Shown: positions 43,998-53,490 of the stretch, piece by piece
Layout: each line of letters starts with the position of its first letter
Position numbering within the stretch: the first letter of the stretch is position 1
NCBI RefSeq assembly: GCF_018860155.1
Contig: NZ_JAHKNI010000023.1
Location: 1-64,000, forward strand
From: Nocardia albiluteola
GTDB lineage: Bacteria > Actinomycetota > Actinomycetes > Mycobacteriales > Mycobacteriaceae
DNA: 64,000 nt
Direction: 5' to 3'
The notes under the pieces: generated by a model
Databases searched by the model: none
The model's input: the letters and a program-made list of their open reading frames with translations, nothing else
What the model was told of the DNA's origin: nothing
Translations under genes and position numbers: made by a program

Positions 43998-44589
43998 ATA
44001 GACAGAACCTGCTTTCCGACATTCGTTGACACCCATAGACCTCAGCCGCCACCCCCGACGGCGAAGTCATCCAACGCGCAATACCTTATGACGGCAATCA
44101 CTGTTCCGGCCACTTCGACGCGAATCGCCGCGCGCGACACGCCGATAACAATCGGATGTCGGCCGAATTGGCCGGATTCCGGTCACGGCGAATGGCGCAT
44201 TGGAGACTCCGGAATCCGGCGAGGCATGCGGTGCCTGCGTTTTCGTGTGCCCGTGCGGATCGGACCGCCGGATCGACCGCGGCCGCCGGGATTGCGGCGA
44301 TCGGGCGGCGCGCCATGGCGTGCCCGTTGTCATCATCGGCGTGGCGCGACGGTGACCCAGCGCGCCGATCGACATGATTCAGAGCGGGTCAGCATAACTT
44401 CCGCCTCCGGTCGCGTCCGGTCCGGTGGGTCCGCGGCGCGCCCCGAAGTGGGACGACGCGGATGCGTATTCAGCAGTTTCTGCGCCACGGCCGGGCCGCT
44501 GTTAATGTGGCCGGAAGTTCACCGGGGACGGTCGACCCGCCTCGCTGAACCCGCACGCATCAACAACACCTGAGGGAGTTTCGCACCGA
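43998..44589. other. Intergenic region, about 590 bases
   Basis: No gene is supported. The final part (44470-44589) contains an AT-rich TGTTAATGT that may be the -10 element of the peptide gene at 44590, followed by a 5' leader with GAGGGAG. The middle shows mixed-strand open frames with no recognisable protein. Confidence 0.45.
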
Positions 44590-44685
44590 ATGTCGTCCAT
44601 CGTCTACGACTACCTGCTGCCTATTCTGGGACCCGAACAGGCCACGCACTGGGCCCAGATCCTGGTGATCGCCCCCGCGGGCTAA
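44590..44685 (+). CDS. 31-residue peptide gene
   Basis: A short frame encodes MSSIVYDYLLPILGPEQATH followed by WAQILVIAPAG. GAGGGAG lies 11 bases before the ATG, and a strong intrinsic terminator follows 30 bases after the TAA, so the unit has the form of an independent mRNA. The peptide is moderately hydrophobic and neutral, unlike ribosomal mini-proteins. I do not know a family. An alternative is a non-coding RNA that happens to contain the frame. Confidence 0.55.
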   Translation: MSSIVYDYLLPILGPEQATHWAQILVIAPAG

Positions 44686-44714
44686 CCGACAGCACGGTTT
44701 TTCCGCACCGACAC

Positions 44715-44752
44715 AACGGCGGTCCCCATTTTCAGGGGCCGCCGTTTTTCGC
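44715..44752. terminator. Strong intrinsic terminator
   Basis: AACGGCGG-T-CCCC pairs with GGGGCCGCCGTT (one bulged T) around a short AT-rich loop and is followed by TTTTC. It serves the peptide gene and, read on the other strand, the convergent slipin gene. Confidence 0.85.
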
Positions 44753-44755
44753 GTT

Positions 44756-45748
44756 TCAGTCCCTGCCGACGCCTTCGGCGCTGTCGGCGTCTTCGACACT
44801 GCCGGGTGCCTGGCCGTGAACGACGGTCTCGTCGCCGGCGGCCGCCCCGACATTGTCCGTTGCCTCTTCATGGTCGGCCGCCCAGATACTGACCGTCGTG
44901 TCCTCGGCGCCGACCGCCCCAGGCCCATATGTCGTCCCGTCGGTGCCGGCCGCGTCGGCACCATCCTGCCCCGCGTTGTTCGCCCCCGGAGTGGACCGCT
45001 CCAGAAATCGCAACAGCTCCACGGGGAACGGCAGCACCAGCGTCGAATTCTTTTCCGCCGCCACCTCGACCACCGTCTGCAGCAGGCGCAGCTGCAGCGC
45101 GGCCGGTGCGGCCGCCATCGTCGCACCCGCGTCGGCCAGCTTCTGCGAGGCCTGCAGCTCGCCCTCGGCGGTGATGACGCGGGCCCGGCGCTCGCGCTCG
45201 GCCTCGGCCTGCCGCGACATCGAGCGCTTCATCGACTCCGGCAGCGCCACATCCTTGATCTCCACCCGGTCGATGTGCACGCCCCAGGACAGCGCCGGGC
45301 TGTCGATCATCAGCTCCAGGCTCTGGTTCAGGTGCTCGCGGTTGGACAGCAGGTCGTCCAGATCGCTCTTGCCGATGATGTTGCGCAGCGAGGTCTGCGC
45401 CACCTGACCGATGGCGAACAGATAGTCCTGCACCTCCACCACGGCCTGCACCGGATCGATCACCCGGAAGTACACGACCGCATCCACCCGCACTGTCACG
45501 TTGTCGTGGGTGATGCCCTCCTGCCCGGGCACCGGCATGGTGACGATCCGCATCGGCACCTTGCGCATCCGGTCCACGAACGGGATCAGCATCCGCAGGC
45601 CGGGATCGCGCACGTCCCGCACGCGCCCGAACCGGAACACCAGCCCCCGCTCGTACTGTTCCACGATCCGGAAACCGGCCCCGGCCCCGATCGCTCCGAA
45701 CACGGCGCCGATCGCCACCACCGTGCCGATGATGCCCAAGATGTCCAT
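44756..45748 (-). CDS. Slipin / SPFH domain membrane protein
   Basis: This 330-residue protein is a stomatin-like slipin: one N-terminal membrane helix (about residues 2-24), the SPFH domain (EQYERGLVFRFGRVRDVRDP, TVRVDAVVYFRVIDPVQAVV, TSLRNIIGKSDLDDLLSNRE) and a charged coiled-coil stretch (AEAERERRARVITAEGELQA). The C-terminal 80 residues are an acidic, low-complexity tail. Slipins form membrane scaffolds. The usual partner NfeD is not adjacent. The ATG at 45748 places the helix at the start. Confidence 0.9.
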   Translation of the reverse strand: MDILGIIGTVVAIGAVFGAIGAGAGFRIVEQYERGLVFRFGRVRDVRDPGLRMLIPFVDRMRKVPMRIVTMPVPGQEGITHDNVTVRVDAVVYFRVIDPVQAVVEVQDYLFAIGQVAQTSLRNIIGKSDLDDLLSNREHLNQSLELMIDSPALSWGVHIDRVEIKDVALPESMKRSMSRQAEAERERRARVITAEGELQASQKLADAGATMAAAPAALQLRLLQTVVEVAAEKNSTLVLPFPVELLRFLERSTPGANNAGQDGADAAGTDGTTYGPGAVGAEDTTVSIWAADHEEATDNVGAAAGDETVVHGQAPGSVEDADSAEGVGRD

Positions 45749-45841
45749 ATCGCACCGCCACGCGAGTTGCCCGGCACACCAAAGAAACCGGGCCCTACAT
45801 CGATGATGGCACTGAATGCGCTCACCGGCATGGGGACTTGA

Positions 45842-46250
<409 letters not shown>

Positions 46251-46374
46251 TGCGGGAATTATGCCGCATCGGACCCGCGCGTGGCGATTCCGATGCCCGC
46301 CCCGGCCCGTTTCAGGCCCGCGACCGGGGATCCAGCGCAGCACGTCGGTTCCGGAGCAAGTACCGTATTCCGCC

Positions 46375-47262
46375 ATGGAGCGTGTCGAGGTGGGGTTCCC
46401 GTCGGGAAGCGAGCAATGTGCAGCGTGGCTCTATCGGCCGGACGGCCCGCCGAAACCTCGACCCCTGGTGATCATGGCGCACGGCCTGGGGGCCAACCGG
46501 GAGATGGGTCTGGACCGCTATGCACGACGATTCGTGGCGGCCGGAATGGGCGCGCTGGTCTTCGACTATCGCCATTTCGGGGACAGCGAGGGTAACCCGC
46601 GCCAGCTGATCAGCATCCGCCGCCAGCGCGAGGACTGGCGCTCGGCGATCAAGTACGCGCGCACCGTCAAGGGGTTCGACGCTACCCGAATCGCCCTGTG
46701 GGGCACCTCGTTCGGCGGCGGCCACGTGCTGTCGATCGCGCACGAGGACGACTACCTCGCCGCGGTGGTCGCCCAGTGCCCGTTCACCAGTGGCTGGGCC
46801 TCGATGACGGCCAGGGGGCCGATCGGCACCCTGCGCGTGGGCACCATCGCGCTGCTCGATCAACTGCTCGGCCCGATCTTCCGCAGGCCGATCAAGGCGC
46901 GACTGGCCGGGCGCAAGCGATCCGCGGCGCTGATGGGCGCCTCGGACGTGCCGGAGGGGTTCGGCCGCCTGGCCGAGGAGAGTGCGACGTATCAGCCGAA
47001 GGTCGCCGCCCGCATCGGATTGCGGGTGCTGTTCGACTCGCCGTGGCGGCGCACCAAGGGCATCAAGGTACCGGTGCTGTACTCGCTATGCGACGAGGAT
47101 TCGGTGGCACCGATCCGCACCTCGCTCAAGGCCGCGCAGCGCACCAAGCACGCGATCGTCAAGCGGTATGAGATCGGGCATTTCGACATCTACTTCGACG
47201 ACTGGTTCGAGAAGGCCGTCTACGACCAGACCGATTTCCTGGTCTCGGTGCTGCGCCCCTGA
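46375..47262 (+). CDS. Alpha/beta hydrolase (prolyl-oligopeptidase-like)
   Basis: This 295-residue hydrolase contains HGLGANREMGLDRYARRFVA, DYRHFGDSEGNPR, the nucleophile elbow GTSFGGGHV, an acid in LCDEDSVAP and a histidine in IGHFDIYF. It resembles the acetyl-xylan-esterase/DAP-type hydrolases often annotated as dienelactone or acyl hydrolases in actinomycetes. No signal peptide is seen from the chosen ATG. It starts just after the RNase P RNA region on the opposite strand. Confidence 0.87.
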   Translation: MERVEVGFPSGSEQCAAWLYRPDGPPKPRPLVIMAHGLGANREMGLDRYARRFVAAGMGALVFDYRHFGDSEGNPRQLISIRRQREDWRSAIKYARTVKGFDATRIALWGTSFGGGHVLSIAHEDDYLAAVVAQCPFTSGWASMTARGPIGTLRVGTIALLDQLLGPIFRRPIKARLAGRKRSAALMGASDVPEGFGRLAEESATYQPKVAARIGLRVLFDSPWRRTKGIKVPVLYSLCDEDSVAPIRTSLKAAQRTKHAIVKRYEIGHFDIYFDDWFEKAVYDQTDFLVSVLRP

Positions 47263-47310
47263 TCCGCAATTCCATTGCCCCGTGCCCTGTCCCGGGGGCA
47301 CTATCGGACC

Positions 47311-47784
47311 ATGATCGTGCGACAGGTCGGGACGCAGGACTGGGAGACCGTGCGGACCGCGCGGCTGGCGGCGCTGGCCGGCTCTCCGCCCGGAACATTC
47401 GCCACCCTGCTCGAGGAGGCGCAGGATTGGGACGAGCAGCACTGGCGCGACTGGGCCGCCCGGCGCACCATGTTCGTCGCCGAATCCGACGCGGGCGTGA
47501 TCGGGTGCGTCGCAGGGACTTCCGAGGGCGAGGTAGCGGTCATGGTGTCGATGTTCGTCGCGGCCGAGGCCCGCGGCACCGGCACCTCGGACCTGCTGAT
47601 CGAGGCGGTCACCAGTTGGGCGCGCGCGGGCGGGCACGCCGAGCTGCGGCTGTGGGTGGTGGAGGGTAATACTCCGGCCGAAAAGCTGTACCGGAGGCTG
47701 GGTTTCGTGCCCACCGGCCACTACCGCGAGACCCGGGTCCACGCCCCGGACCGCGAATACCAGATGGCTCTCTCGCTTCGCTGA
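47311..47784 (+). CDS. GNAT family N-acetyltransferase
   Basis: This 157-residue acetyltransferase shows the GNAT core: VAVMVSMFVAAEARGTGTSD (acetyl-CoA loop ARGTGT) and LRLWVVEGNTPAEKLYRRLG with the C-terminal FVPTGHY. The acceptor is unknown. The start at MIVRQVG (47311) gives the first strand its usual position; an upstream ATG at 47275 would add twelve unlikely residues. Confidence 0.85.
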   Translation: MIVRQVGTQDWETVRTARLAALAGSPPGTFATLLEEAQDWDEQHWRDWAARRTMFVAESDAGVIGCVAGTSEGEVAVMVSMFVAAEARGTGTSDLLIEAVTSWARAGGHAELRLWVVEGNTPAEKLYRRLGFVPTGHYRETRVHAPDREYQMALSLR

Positions 47785-47814
47785 ATTATGGATCTCGCGC
47801 TGCGCTGAGTGCCG

Positions 47815-48975
47815 CTACAGATAGGACGTGTCGTTGACCAGGCGGACCGACGCGCCGCCGTCGGGGTAGAACTCGGCGATCGACAGCGAGGCCAGGTCCA
47901 GATGCAGCCGGTACAGCAGCGAGGGGCCCACGGCGAGGGCCAGCTGCAGCAGCGTCTTGATCGGGGTCACGTGACTGACCACGACGACGTTACGGCCCGG
48001 GTAGAGCCCGATCAGATCGGCGCGCACGGCCTCGATCCGCTCACGCACCGCGCCGAAGCTCTCCCCGCCCGGGGCGGGCACGGACGGATCGGCGAGCCAG
48101 CGCGCGTGCAGCTCCGGGTCGCGCTGTGCCGCTTCGGTGAACGTGAGCCCCTCCCACTCACCGAAGTCCGTCTCGATAAGCCGGTCCAGCACCCGCACCG
48201 GGGCGTCCAGGGCCTGCGCGACCGCGTCGGCGGTCTCCCGCGCGCGCCCCAGCGGCGAGGTCACCACCGCGGCGATATCTCCCTTGGCCGCAAGGTATTT
48301 CGCCGCCCTGGCCGCCTGCTCGCGGCCGAGCGCGGTCAACGGCGGATTACCCCGGCCCGAATACCGCCGCTGCACAGATAGTTCCGTCTGACCGTGCCGC
48401 AGCAGCAGCAGCCGGGTGGGACGGCCCTGCGCGCCGGTCCAGCCGGGGCTCGCAAGCTGCTCCGGCTTCGCCTGCGCCGCACCGGCATCGGCCGGCCCCT
48501 CGGGCTCGCTGAGCGGGCGTAGCGCGGCGCCGGGAGTCTCCTCGGCCTCACGCACCTCCTCGACGACGGACCCGTCGTCCATCGCCTCGTTGGCGAGCCG
48601 ATCGGCATGTGCGTTCTGCGCGCGTGGGATCCACGCGAACTCGACCCGGTCGAATCCCGCGACAAGCCGGCGGGCCCGGTCAGCGAGCGGAATCATGGCC
48701 GCGTGCTTGACCTTCCAGCGGCCCGACATCTGCTCGACAACCAGTTTGGAGTCCATCCGGACCTCGACCACGCGCGCGCCCAGTTCGCTCGCGGCCTCCA
48801 AACCCGCTATCAGCCCGCGGTATTCGGCGACGTTGTTGGTGACGACTCCGAGGAATTCTTTGCGCTCGGCCAGCACCCGCGCGTGATCGGCATCCCACAC
48901 CACCGCGCCGTACCCCGCCGGTCCGGGATTACCCCGCGAACCGCCGTCGGCCTCGATGATCACGTTGGTCGTCAC
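47815..48975 (-). CDS. Bifunctional RNase HI / acid phosphatase
   Basis: This 386-residue fusion matches Rv2228c. Residues about 1-135 form RNase HI with the acidic quartet in EADGGSRGNPGPAGYGA, NNVAEYRGLIAGLE, MDSKLVVEQMSGRW and ADRLANEAMD. After a linker, residues about 185-386 form a histidine phosphatase of the CobC/alpha-ribazole phosphatase type, with LLRHGQTELS and VVVVSHVTPIKT. In mycobacteria the protein degrades RNA:DNA hybrids and dephosphorylates a cobalamin precursor. The GTG at 48975 follows GGAGGT by eight bases. Confidence 0.95.
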   Translation of the reverse strand: MTTNVIIEADGGSRGNPGPAGYGAVVWDADHARVLAERKEFLGVVTNNVAEYRGLIAGLEAASELGARVVEVRMDSKLVVEQMSGRWKVKHAAMIPLADRARRLVAGFDRVEFAWIPRAQNAHADRLANEAMDDGSVVEEVREAEETPGAALRPLSEPEGPADAGAAQAKPEQLASPGWTGAQGRPTRLLLLRHGQTELSVQRRYSGRGNPPLTALGREQAARAAKYLAAKGDIAAVVTSPLGRARETADAVAQALDAPVRVLDRLIETDFGEWEGLTFTEAAQRDPELHARWLADPSVPAPGGESFGAVRERIEAVRADLIGLYPGRNVVVVSHVTPIKTLLQLALAVGPSLLYRLHLDLASLSIAEFYPDGGASVRLVNDTSYL

Positions 48976-49074
48976 CGCGGTGCACCTCCACATCGGTCTC
49001 GTCGGTCCGGCCCGGCAGCGACTCTCGCATCGGAGCGGCTCGGGACAGTTGCGGCGATCTTCACCGCGGCCGCC

Positions 49075-49812
49075 TCACAGCCCGGATTGCTTGGTGCGCA
49101 CCATGATCGCGCCGCACTCGGGGCAGCGGATCACCTCGTCCGGTGCGGCCTTGGCGATCCGGGCGATCTCGCCGCGGTCCAGTTCGATGCGGCACGCGCC
49201 GCAGCGGCGGGCCTGCAGCAGGGCCGCGCCGACGCCGTGCTGGACGCGCTGGCGGTCGTAGACCGACAGCAGTTCGTCCGGGAAGGCGCTGACCAGCTTC
49301 TCGCGGTCGGCGGCGCAGCGCTGTGCGGCCACGTCGAGGTCGGCCAGGGCCTCGTCGCGGCGGCGCTGCGCCTCGCCGAGATCCTCCTCGGCCTTGGTCA
49401 GGTTGGCGCCGGTGTGCTCGTGGTCGGCGACGGCGGCCTCGCGCCGCTCCATCACCTCGAGCAGGTCGTCCTCGAGTACACCGCGGCGGCGCTCCAGGCT
49501 GCCCAGCTCGTGCTGCAGCTCGGAGAGCTGTTTGGCGCCGACGGCGCCGCCCTCGAGCATGTCCCGGTCCCGTTGCTCGCGCTTGCTGACGCCGTCGATC
49601 TCGTTCTCCAGCTTGCGGATATCGCGATCGAGGTCGTCGAGCTGGATCTCGACCTTCACCGCCGCGTCCTTGCGGGTGATGCGTTCGGCCTCGAGCCGCT
49701 GCACCTCCTGCTCCTCGGGCAGCACCTTGCGGCGATGCTCGATCCGCGTCACTTCGGCGTCGACCGCGGCGAGGTCGAGCAGCTTGGCCTGGATCGATGG
49801 TTCGACATTCAA
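49075..49812 (-). CDS. C4-type zinc-ribbon coiled-coil protein (Rv2229c-like)
   Basis: This 245-residue protein has a long coiled coil (residues about 10-170, repeated Leu/Glu heptads) and a C-terminal zinc ribbon with two CxxC pairs (RRCGACRIEL and IRCPECGAIM). It is the CdsZ/DUF-type protein conserved next to the RNase H and Nif3-like genes in actinobacteria; RNA or nucleic-acid binding has been suggested. A TTG start at 49812 is chosen because GAGGAG lies 11 bases before it and no ATG or GTG fits. Confidence 0.88.
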   Translation of the reverse strand: MNVEPSIQAKLLDLAAVDAEVTRIEHRRKVLPEEQEVQRLEAERITRKDAAVKVEIQLDDLDRDIRKLENEIDGVSKREQRDRDMLEGGAVGAKQLSELQHELGSLERRRGVLEDDLLEVMERREAAVADHEHTGANLTKAEEDLGEAQRRRDEALADLDVAAQRCAADREKLVSAFPDELLSVYDRQRVQHGVGAALLQARRCGACRIELDRGEIARIAKAAPDEVIRCPECGAIMVRTKQSGL

Positions 49813-49988
49813 CGCGGGATGTACTCCTCGACACTGTGGACTGGTGCGGCGCGGGCCCGGGTGGGCCGACACCGAAGGTCCCACGGTACTCCGCGTGCAC
49901 CCGCACACACCTCCCCGCCACCCGTTTCGCCCGGATGGCAGCAGATAATTCGGCGGAGGCCGAAGCGATCATGTGACACGCTCGACCC

Positions 49989-50432
49989 GTGAGTGTCCAT
50001 CATTACGAAGTCGAGGTCCGCTGGAGCGGCGCGACCACCGATTACCGCTCGTACTCCCGCAACCATGAGGCCCGGGTCCCGGGACGACCGCCGATTCCGA
50101 GCACCGCCGACCCCAAGTTCCGCGGCGACGAGTCCCGGTGGAATCCGGAACAGCTGCTGGTCGCGTCGCTGTCCGAATGCCACATGCTCTGGTATCTGCA
50201 TCTGTGCGCCGAGGCCGGCATCGTGGTCACCGACTATCACGATGCCGCCGCGGGCGTGATGGACAACGTCAGCTTCCGATCGGTGACCCTTCGCCCGCGG
50301 GTGACGATCACCGACGCCGCGCGCGCTGACGCGGCCCGCGAGCTGCACACCGAGGCGCACAAGCGCTGCTTCGTGGCCAACTCGATGAATTTCCCGGTGA
50401 CGCACGAGCCGCAGATCGTGACCGGAGCCTGA
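49989..50432 (+). CDS. OsmC family protein
   Basis: This 147-residue protein has the OsmC/Ohr fold: NPEQLLVASLSECHMLWYLH contains the first active-site cysteine and DESRWNPEQLL the helix that positions it; the second cysteine is in HKRCFVANS. Such proteins reduce organic hydroperoxides. A GTG start at 49989 is used. It points away from the zinc-ribbon gene and is an insertion relative to the M. tuberculosis order. Confidence 0.87.
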   Translation: MSVHHYEVEVRWSGATTDYRSYSRNHEARVPGRPPIPSTADPKFRGDESRWNPEQLLVASLSECHMLWYLHLCAEAGIVVTDYHDAAAGVMDNVSFRSVTLRPRVTITDAARADAARELHTEAHKRCFVANSMNFPVTHEPQIVTGA

Positions 50433-50453
50433 CGCCGGGGCCGGGGCGCCCGT

Positions 50454-51584
50454 TCAGTCGTCCGCGGCGCCCACGGTCCAGGGGTCGGTGCGCAACGCGC
50501 TGACCCGAGTCTCGAGCCCCGGCAGCGCCGCCTTCACCACACCCGCGGCCTGAGCGCACCACGGGTACTCGGTGGCCCAGTGGGCCGCGTCTATCAGCGC
50601 CGGGCCGCCCGCACGCAGATGTTCGTCGGCGGGGTGGTGGCGCAGATCCGCGGTCACGTAGGCGTCCACACCGAGCCGGGATACGGTGCCCAGAAAGGAA
50701 TCTCCCGCGCCGCCGCAGACCGCGACCGAGGCGATCCGCCGGTCGGGATCGCCCGCCGCGCGCACCCCCCAGGCGGTGGCGGGCAGCGCGGCGCGCACGC
50801 GAGCGGTGAAGCGGCGCAGCGTTTCCGGCTCCGGCAGCTCGCCGACCCGGCCCAGGCCCAGACCGGTCGGCAGGCTCGCCCGCTCGGTGACGTGATAAGC
50901 CGGTTCCTCGAACGGATGCGCGGACCGCAACGCCGCGAGCATCGCGGCCCGGGCCGACGGCGGCGCCACGACCTCGATCCGCTCCTCGCTCACTCGCTCG
51001 AGCGCACCGATCGTCCCGATCGCCGGTTCGGCGCCCGGCAGCGGGCGGAACTGCTCGACGCCCGGCATCCGCCAGCCGCATTCGCGATAGTCGCCGCTAG
51101 CGCCCGCCCCGGCCGCGAACAGGGCCGCCAGCACCGCGTCCGCGTCCGCGGGCGGCACGTTGACGGACCAGAGATCCACGGCCGCGGCGGATTTCGACTC
51201 GAGCGGGCCGGTGACGCGCAGCCCCAGCGCCTGCGCGAGGGCATCGGAGACGCCGGGATCCGCGGAGTCCGCGTTGGTATGCGCGGTGAACAGCGCGCAC
51301 CCGTTGCGGATGAGCCGGTGCAGCAGTGCACCCTTCGGCGTATCGGCGGCGACGGTGTCGACCCCGCGCAACAGCAGCGGATGGTGCACCACCAAAGCCT
51401 GTGCGCCCCAGTCGATCGCCTCGTCCACGACCGCGGCCGTCGCGTCGACCGCGAACAGCACCCGCGTCACCGTCTCCCCCGGATCGCCGCACACCAGCCC
51501 CACCGAATCCCACTTCTCGGCCAGCCGCGGCGGATAGGCGCCGTCCAGCACCCCGATCAGCTCTCCCAACCGCACCTGCGTCAC
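50454..51584 (-). CDS. Nif3-like dinuclear metal-centre protein
   Basis: This 376-residue protein belongs to the Nif3/YbgI family (Rv2230c), a hexameric toroid with two metals in each subunit. The metal ligands lie in VVHHPLLLRGVD, the FTAHTNADS motif and the C-terminal IDAAHWATEY. A PII-like central domain is inserted (residues about 125-230), typical of the longer actinobacterial forms. Its cellular role is uncertain (GTP cyclohydrolase-type hydrolysis has been proposed). It lies beside cobC and the zinc-ribbon gene as in mycobacteria. Confidence 0.93.
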   Translation of the reverse strand: MTQVRLGELIGVLDGAYPPRLAEKWDSVGLVCGDPGETVTRVLFAVDATAAVVDEAIDWGAQALVVHHPLLLRGVDTVAADTPKGALLHRLIRNGCALFTAHTNADSADPGVSDALAQALGLRVTGPLESKSAAAVDLWSVNVPPADADAVLAALFAAGAGASGDYRECGWRMPGVEQFRPLPGAEPAIGTIGALERVSEERIEVVAPPSARAAMLAALRSAHPFEEPAYHVTERASLPTGLGLGRVGELPEPETLRRFTARVRAALPATAWGVRAAGDPDRRIASVAVCGGAGDSFLGTVSRLGVDAYVTADLRHHPADEHLRAGGPALIDAAHWATEYPWCAQAAGVVKAALPGLETRVSALRTDPWTVGAADD

Positions 51585-51749
51585 CGCGATACCTCCTCGA
51601 CTCCGGTCATCCCCGACTCATCGCCCATCCAACACGGCCTCGCCGGGCGCTCATCATCCATCGTCCCGTACCGCCCGACTGCCTGATATCGTCTCGGCAT
51701 CCACGCCTGCTCGCCCACTGCCGCAAGGGGTTTCGGGCCCACGCCCGGA

Positions 51750-52985
51750 TCACAGCCCGACTTCGCGCAGGGCAGCGATGAGCCGGTCGACCTCGGCCGG
51801 GGGGCGGACCGCCAGGCGCAGGTGGCCGGGGCCCAATCCGGGGAAGGTGTCGCCGCGGCGGACCGCGATGCCGGTCTCGGCGAGGCGCTTGCGGAGCAGT
51901 TCGGCGTCCGGGACGCGGATCAGGACGAACGGGGCGCGGGCGGGTTCGTGCACCGCGATGCCCAGCGCACGCAGGCGCGGGATCATCGCGGCCCGGTCGG
52001 CGGCGATATCCCGTGCGCGAGCGTGTGATTCGGCGACCGCGTCCGGATGCGCCGTCGCCGCGATCGCCTCCAGCTGCAGGGTGCCCAGCGGCCAGTGCGC
52101 GCGGCCGTGCCCCAGCCGGGCCAGCAGCGCCGGCGGTCCGAGGAAGTATCCGCAGCGCAGTCCGGCCAGTGCCCAGGTCTTGGTGAGGCTGCGCAGCACC
52201 AGCACGTCCTCGAACGGCTGTGCCGCAAGCGATTCGGGCTCGCCGGGCACGGCGTCGGCGAATGCCTCGTCGACCACGACGAGGCGCCCGGGCCGCCGCA
52301 GCGCGCGAATCGTCCGCGCGGGGTGCAGCACCGACGTCGGATTCGTCGGATTGCCCAGCACCACCAGGTCCGCCGCCTCGGGAATCAACGCGGGATCGAG
52401 TTCGTACGGCTCGGGCAACACCACCCGGGTTACCGCCACCCCGGCCTCGCGAAGCGCCAGCTCCGGTTCGGTGAACGAAGGATGGACGACCGCGGCAAGC
52501 CCCGCGGCCAGCCGCGGCAGCATCGCGAACCCCTCGGCGGCCCCGGCCAGCAGCAGCACCTCCTGCGGGGTGCGTCCATGACGCGCCGCGACCGCCGACC
52601 GGGCGGCGGCCTCCTGCTCCTGCCCCGGATAGCGCCCCAGCTCCCCCAGCCTCGCCGCCAGCCGCGCGCGCAACCATCCGGGCGGCCCGCTGCCCTGCAC
52701 GTTGACCGCGAAGTCCAGCATCCCGGGGCGCGCGTCCACGTCTCCGTGATGCCGAAGCTTCGCCGGATCCACCTCACCCGGATCACCCGCACCGCCGAGC
52801 GCTCCGCGCCCTCCTTCGGCGGTCTCGGCGCCAGCGCCCGATCCGGCGACCGTCGAGCGCGCGGGACCGGCACCGGTTCCCGAGGGCACGTGCGGCCCCT
52901 CGCTCCCGGCGTCCCATGCTGCGGCGCGCGCCGACAGAAGCCCTGGTGAGGGGCTCGTCGGCGACTGCGGCTCGGGTGTGGCCAT
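51750..52985 (-). CDS. cobC: CobC-like PLP aminotransferase/decarboxylase
   Basis: This 411-residue PLP enzyme matches the Rv2231c CobC family, related to threonine-phosphate decarboxylase of cobalamin side-chain synthesis and histidinol-phosphate aminotransferase. The PLP-binding aspartate is in VVVDEAFADAVPG, the Schiff-base lysine in RSLTKTWALAGLRCGYF, and the phosphate-binding arginine in HLRLAVRPP. The first 80 residues are a low-complexity Gly/Ala extension. The ATG at 52985 follows GAGGA. The adjacent RNase H/phosphatase may act in the same pathway. Confidence 0.9.
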   Translation of the reverse strand: MATPEPQSPTSPSPGLLSARAAAWDAGSEGPHVPSGTGAGPARSTVAGSGAGAETAEGGRGALGGAGDPGEVDPAKLRHHGDVDARPGMLDFAVNVQGSGPPGWLRARLAARLGELGRYPGQEQEAAARSAVAARHGRTPQEVLLLAGAAEGFAMLPRLAAGLAAVVHPSFTEPELALREAGVAVTRVVLPEPYELDPALIPEAADLVVLGNPTNPTSVLHPARTIRALRRPGRLVVVDEAFADAVPGEPESLAAQPFEDVLVLRSLTKTWALAGLRCGYFLGPPALLARLGHGRAHWPLGTLQLEAIAATAHPDAVAESHARARDIAADRAAMIPRLRALGIAVHEPARAPFVLIRVPDAELLRKRLAETGIAVRRGDTFPGLGPGHLRLAVRPPAEVDRLIAALREVGL

Positions 52986-53044
52986 GGTGTCCTCGGGCAC
53001 AGCCGTCCACCCTACGTGGCCACCGCAGGCAGCGAACCGACACA
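52986..53044. promoter_or_regulatory. Divergent promoter region of cobC and the original ptpA
   Basis: Only 59 bases separate the cobC start from the ATG of the broken ptpA 5' end (53045), so the native ptpA promoter lies here or within the cobC 5' end. Since island 2 inserted, that promoter reads into island DNA instead of ptpA. Confidence 0.55.
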
Positions 53045-53080
53045 ATGGCTGTTGTGGGCGAGCTGCACGTGACATTCGTA
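53045..53080 (+). pseudogene. ptpA: Original 5' end of ptpA, cut off by island 2
   Basis: The ATG at 53045 opens MAVVGELHVTFV, which is how PtpA proteins of this group begin (M. tuberculosis reads LHVTFVCTGN at the same place). The sequence then diverges into QDARWW and a stop. The matching continuation FICTGNICRSPMAEK is found 8.8 kb away at 61835. This fragment is therefore the displaced start of the native gene. Confidence 0.85.
53061..53079. repeat. attL core of island 2
   Basis: AGCTGCACGTGACATTCGT, within codons 6-12 of the original ptpA. It matches the right copy at 17 of 19 positions, with an uninterrupted 11-base core ACGTGACATTC. Confidence 0.82.
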
Positions 53081-53191
53081 CAGGATGCGCGTTGGTGGCG
53101 TTGGGTGGGTGCGATGAGATTGGGAACGCCCTGGTAGGCCGGTTTTTGAGCGTTGGCAAGCGTTCACGGCCTCTAGGGTGTTCAGGGCAGA

Positions 53192-53210
53192 ATTCGTAGA
53201 AAAATCGTAG
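53192..53210. repeat. Putative integrase arm sites, left end of island 2
   Basis: ATTCGTAG (53192-53199) and AATCGTAG (53203-53210) stand 11 bp apart. The same two 8-mers recur 11 bp apart near the right end (61746-61764), in swapped order. Confidence 0.65.
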
Positions 53211-53228
53211 CGGACCGGTCAGCGCTCT

Positions 53229-53490
53229 GGTGTGGCTGTGCCGCTGCTACCACGGGTTCGCCGCCATCGGGCTGGCCAGCATGGTGCTGTACGAACAGCA
53301 CATGCCGGTCCCCGCAGGAGTGCTGGCCCGTCGCCGAAAAGTGCAAGTCGATCTGCGACCAACTCGAGGGTGTCCTCGGGGAGCGCCTCGCCGAGAAATA
53401 TGCCCTCGATGCTGGCACGAGCACGCGAGCCTACGGCGACCCGATGATGCGGTGGGACGGTCCGGACCTTCCAGGATGTGCGGAGCAGAT
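53229..53490 (+). pseudogene. Possible broken gene at the left end of island 2
   Basis: Two overlapping frames look coding in turn: CYHGFAAIGLASMVLYEQHM followed, after a shift, by CDQLEGVLGERLAEKYALDA and DPMMRWDGPDLPGCAEQI with a TGA at 53490. The second frame has no start codon of its own. The pattern fits a single gene damaged by a frameshift near 53340. I do not recognise its family. Confidence 0.35.

Noticed and set aside
44067..44375. Minus-strand open frames between the secreted protein and the peptide gene
   Set aside because: Composition is irregular, there is no ribosome-binding site and no family resemblance.
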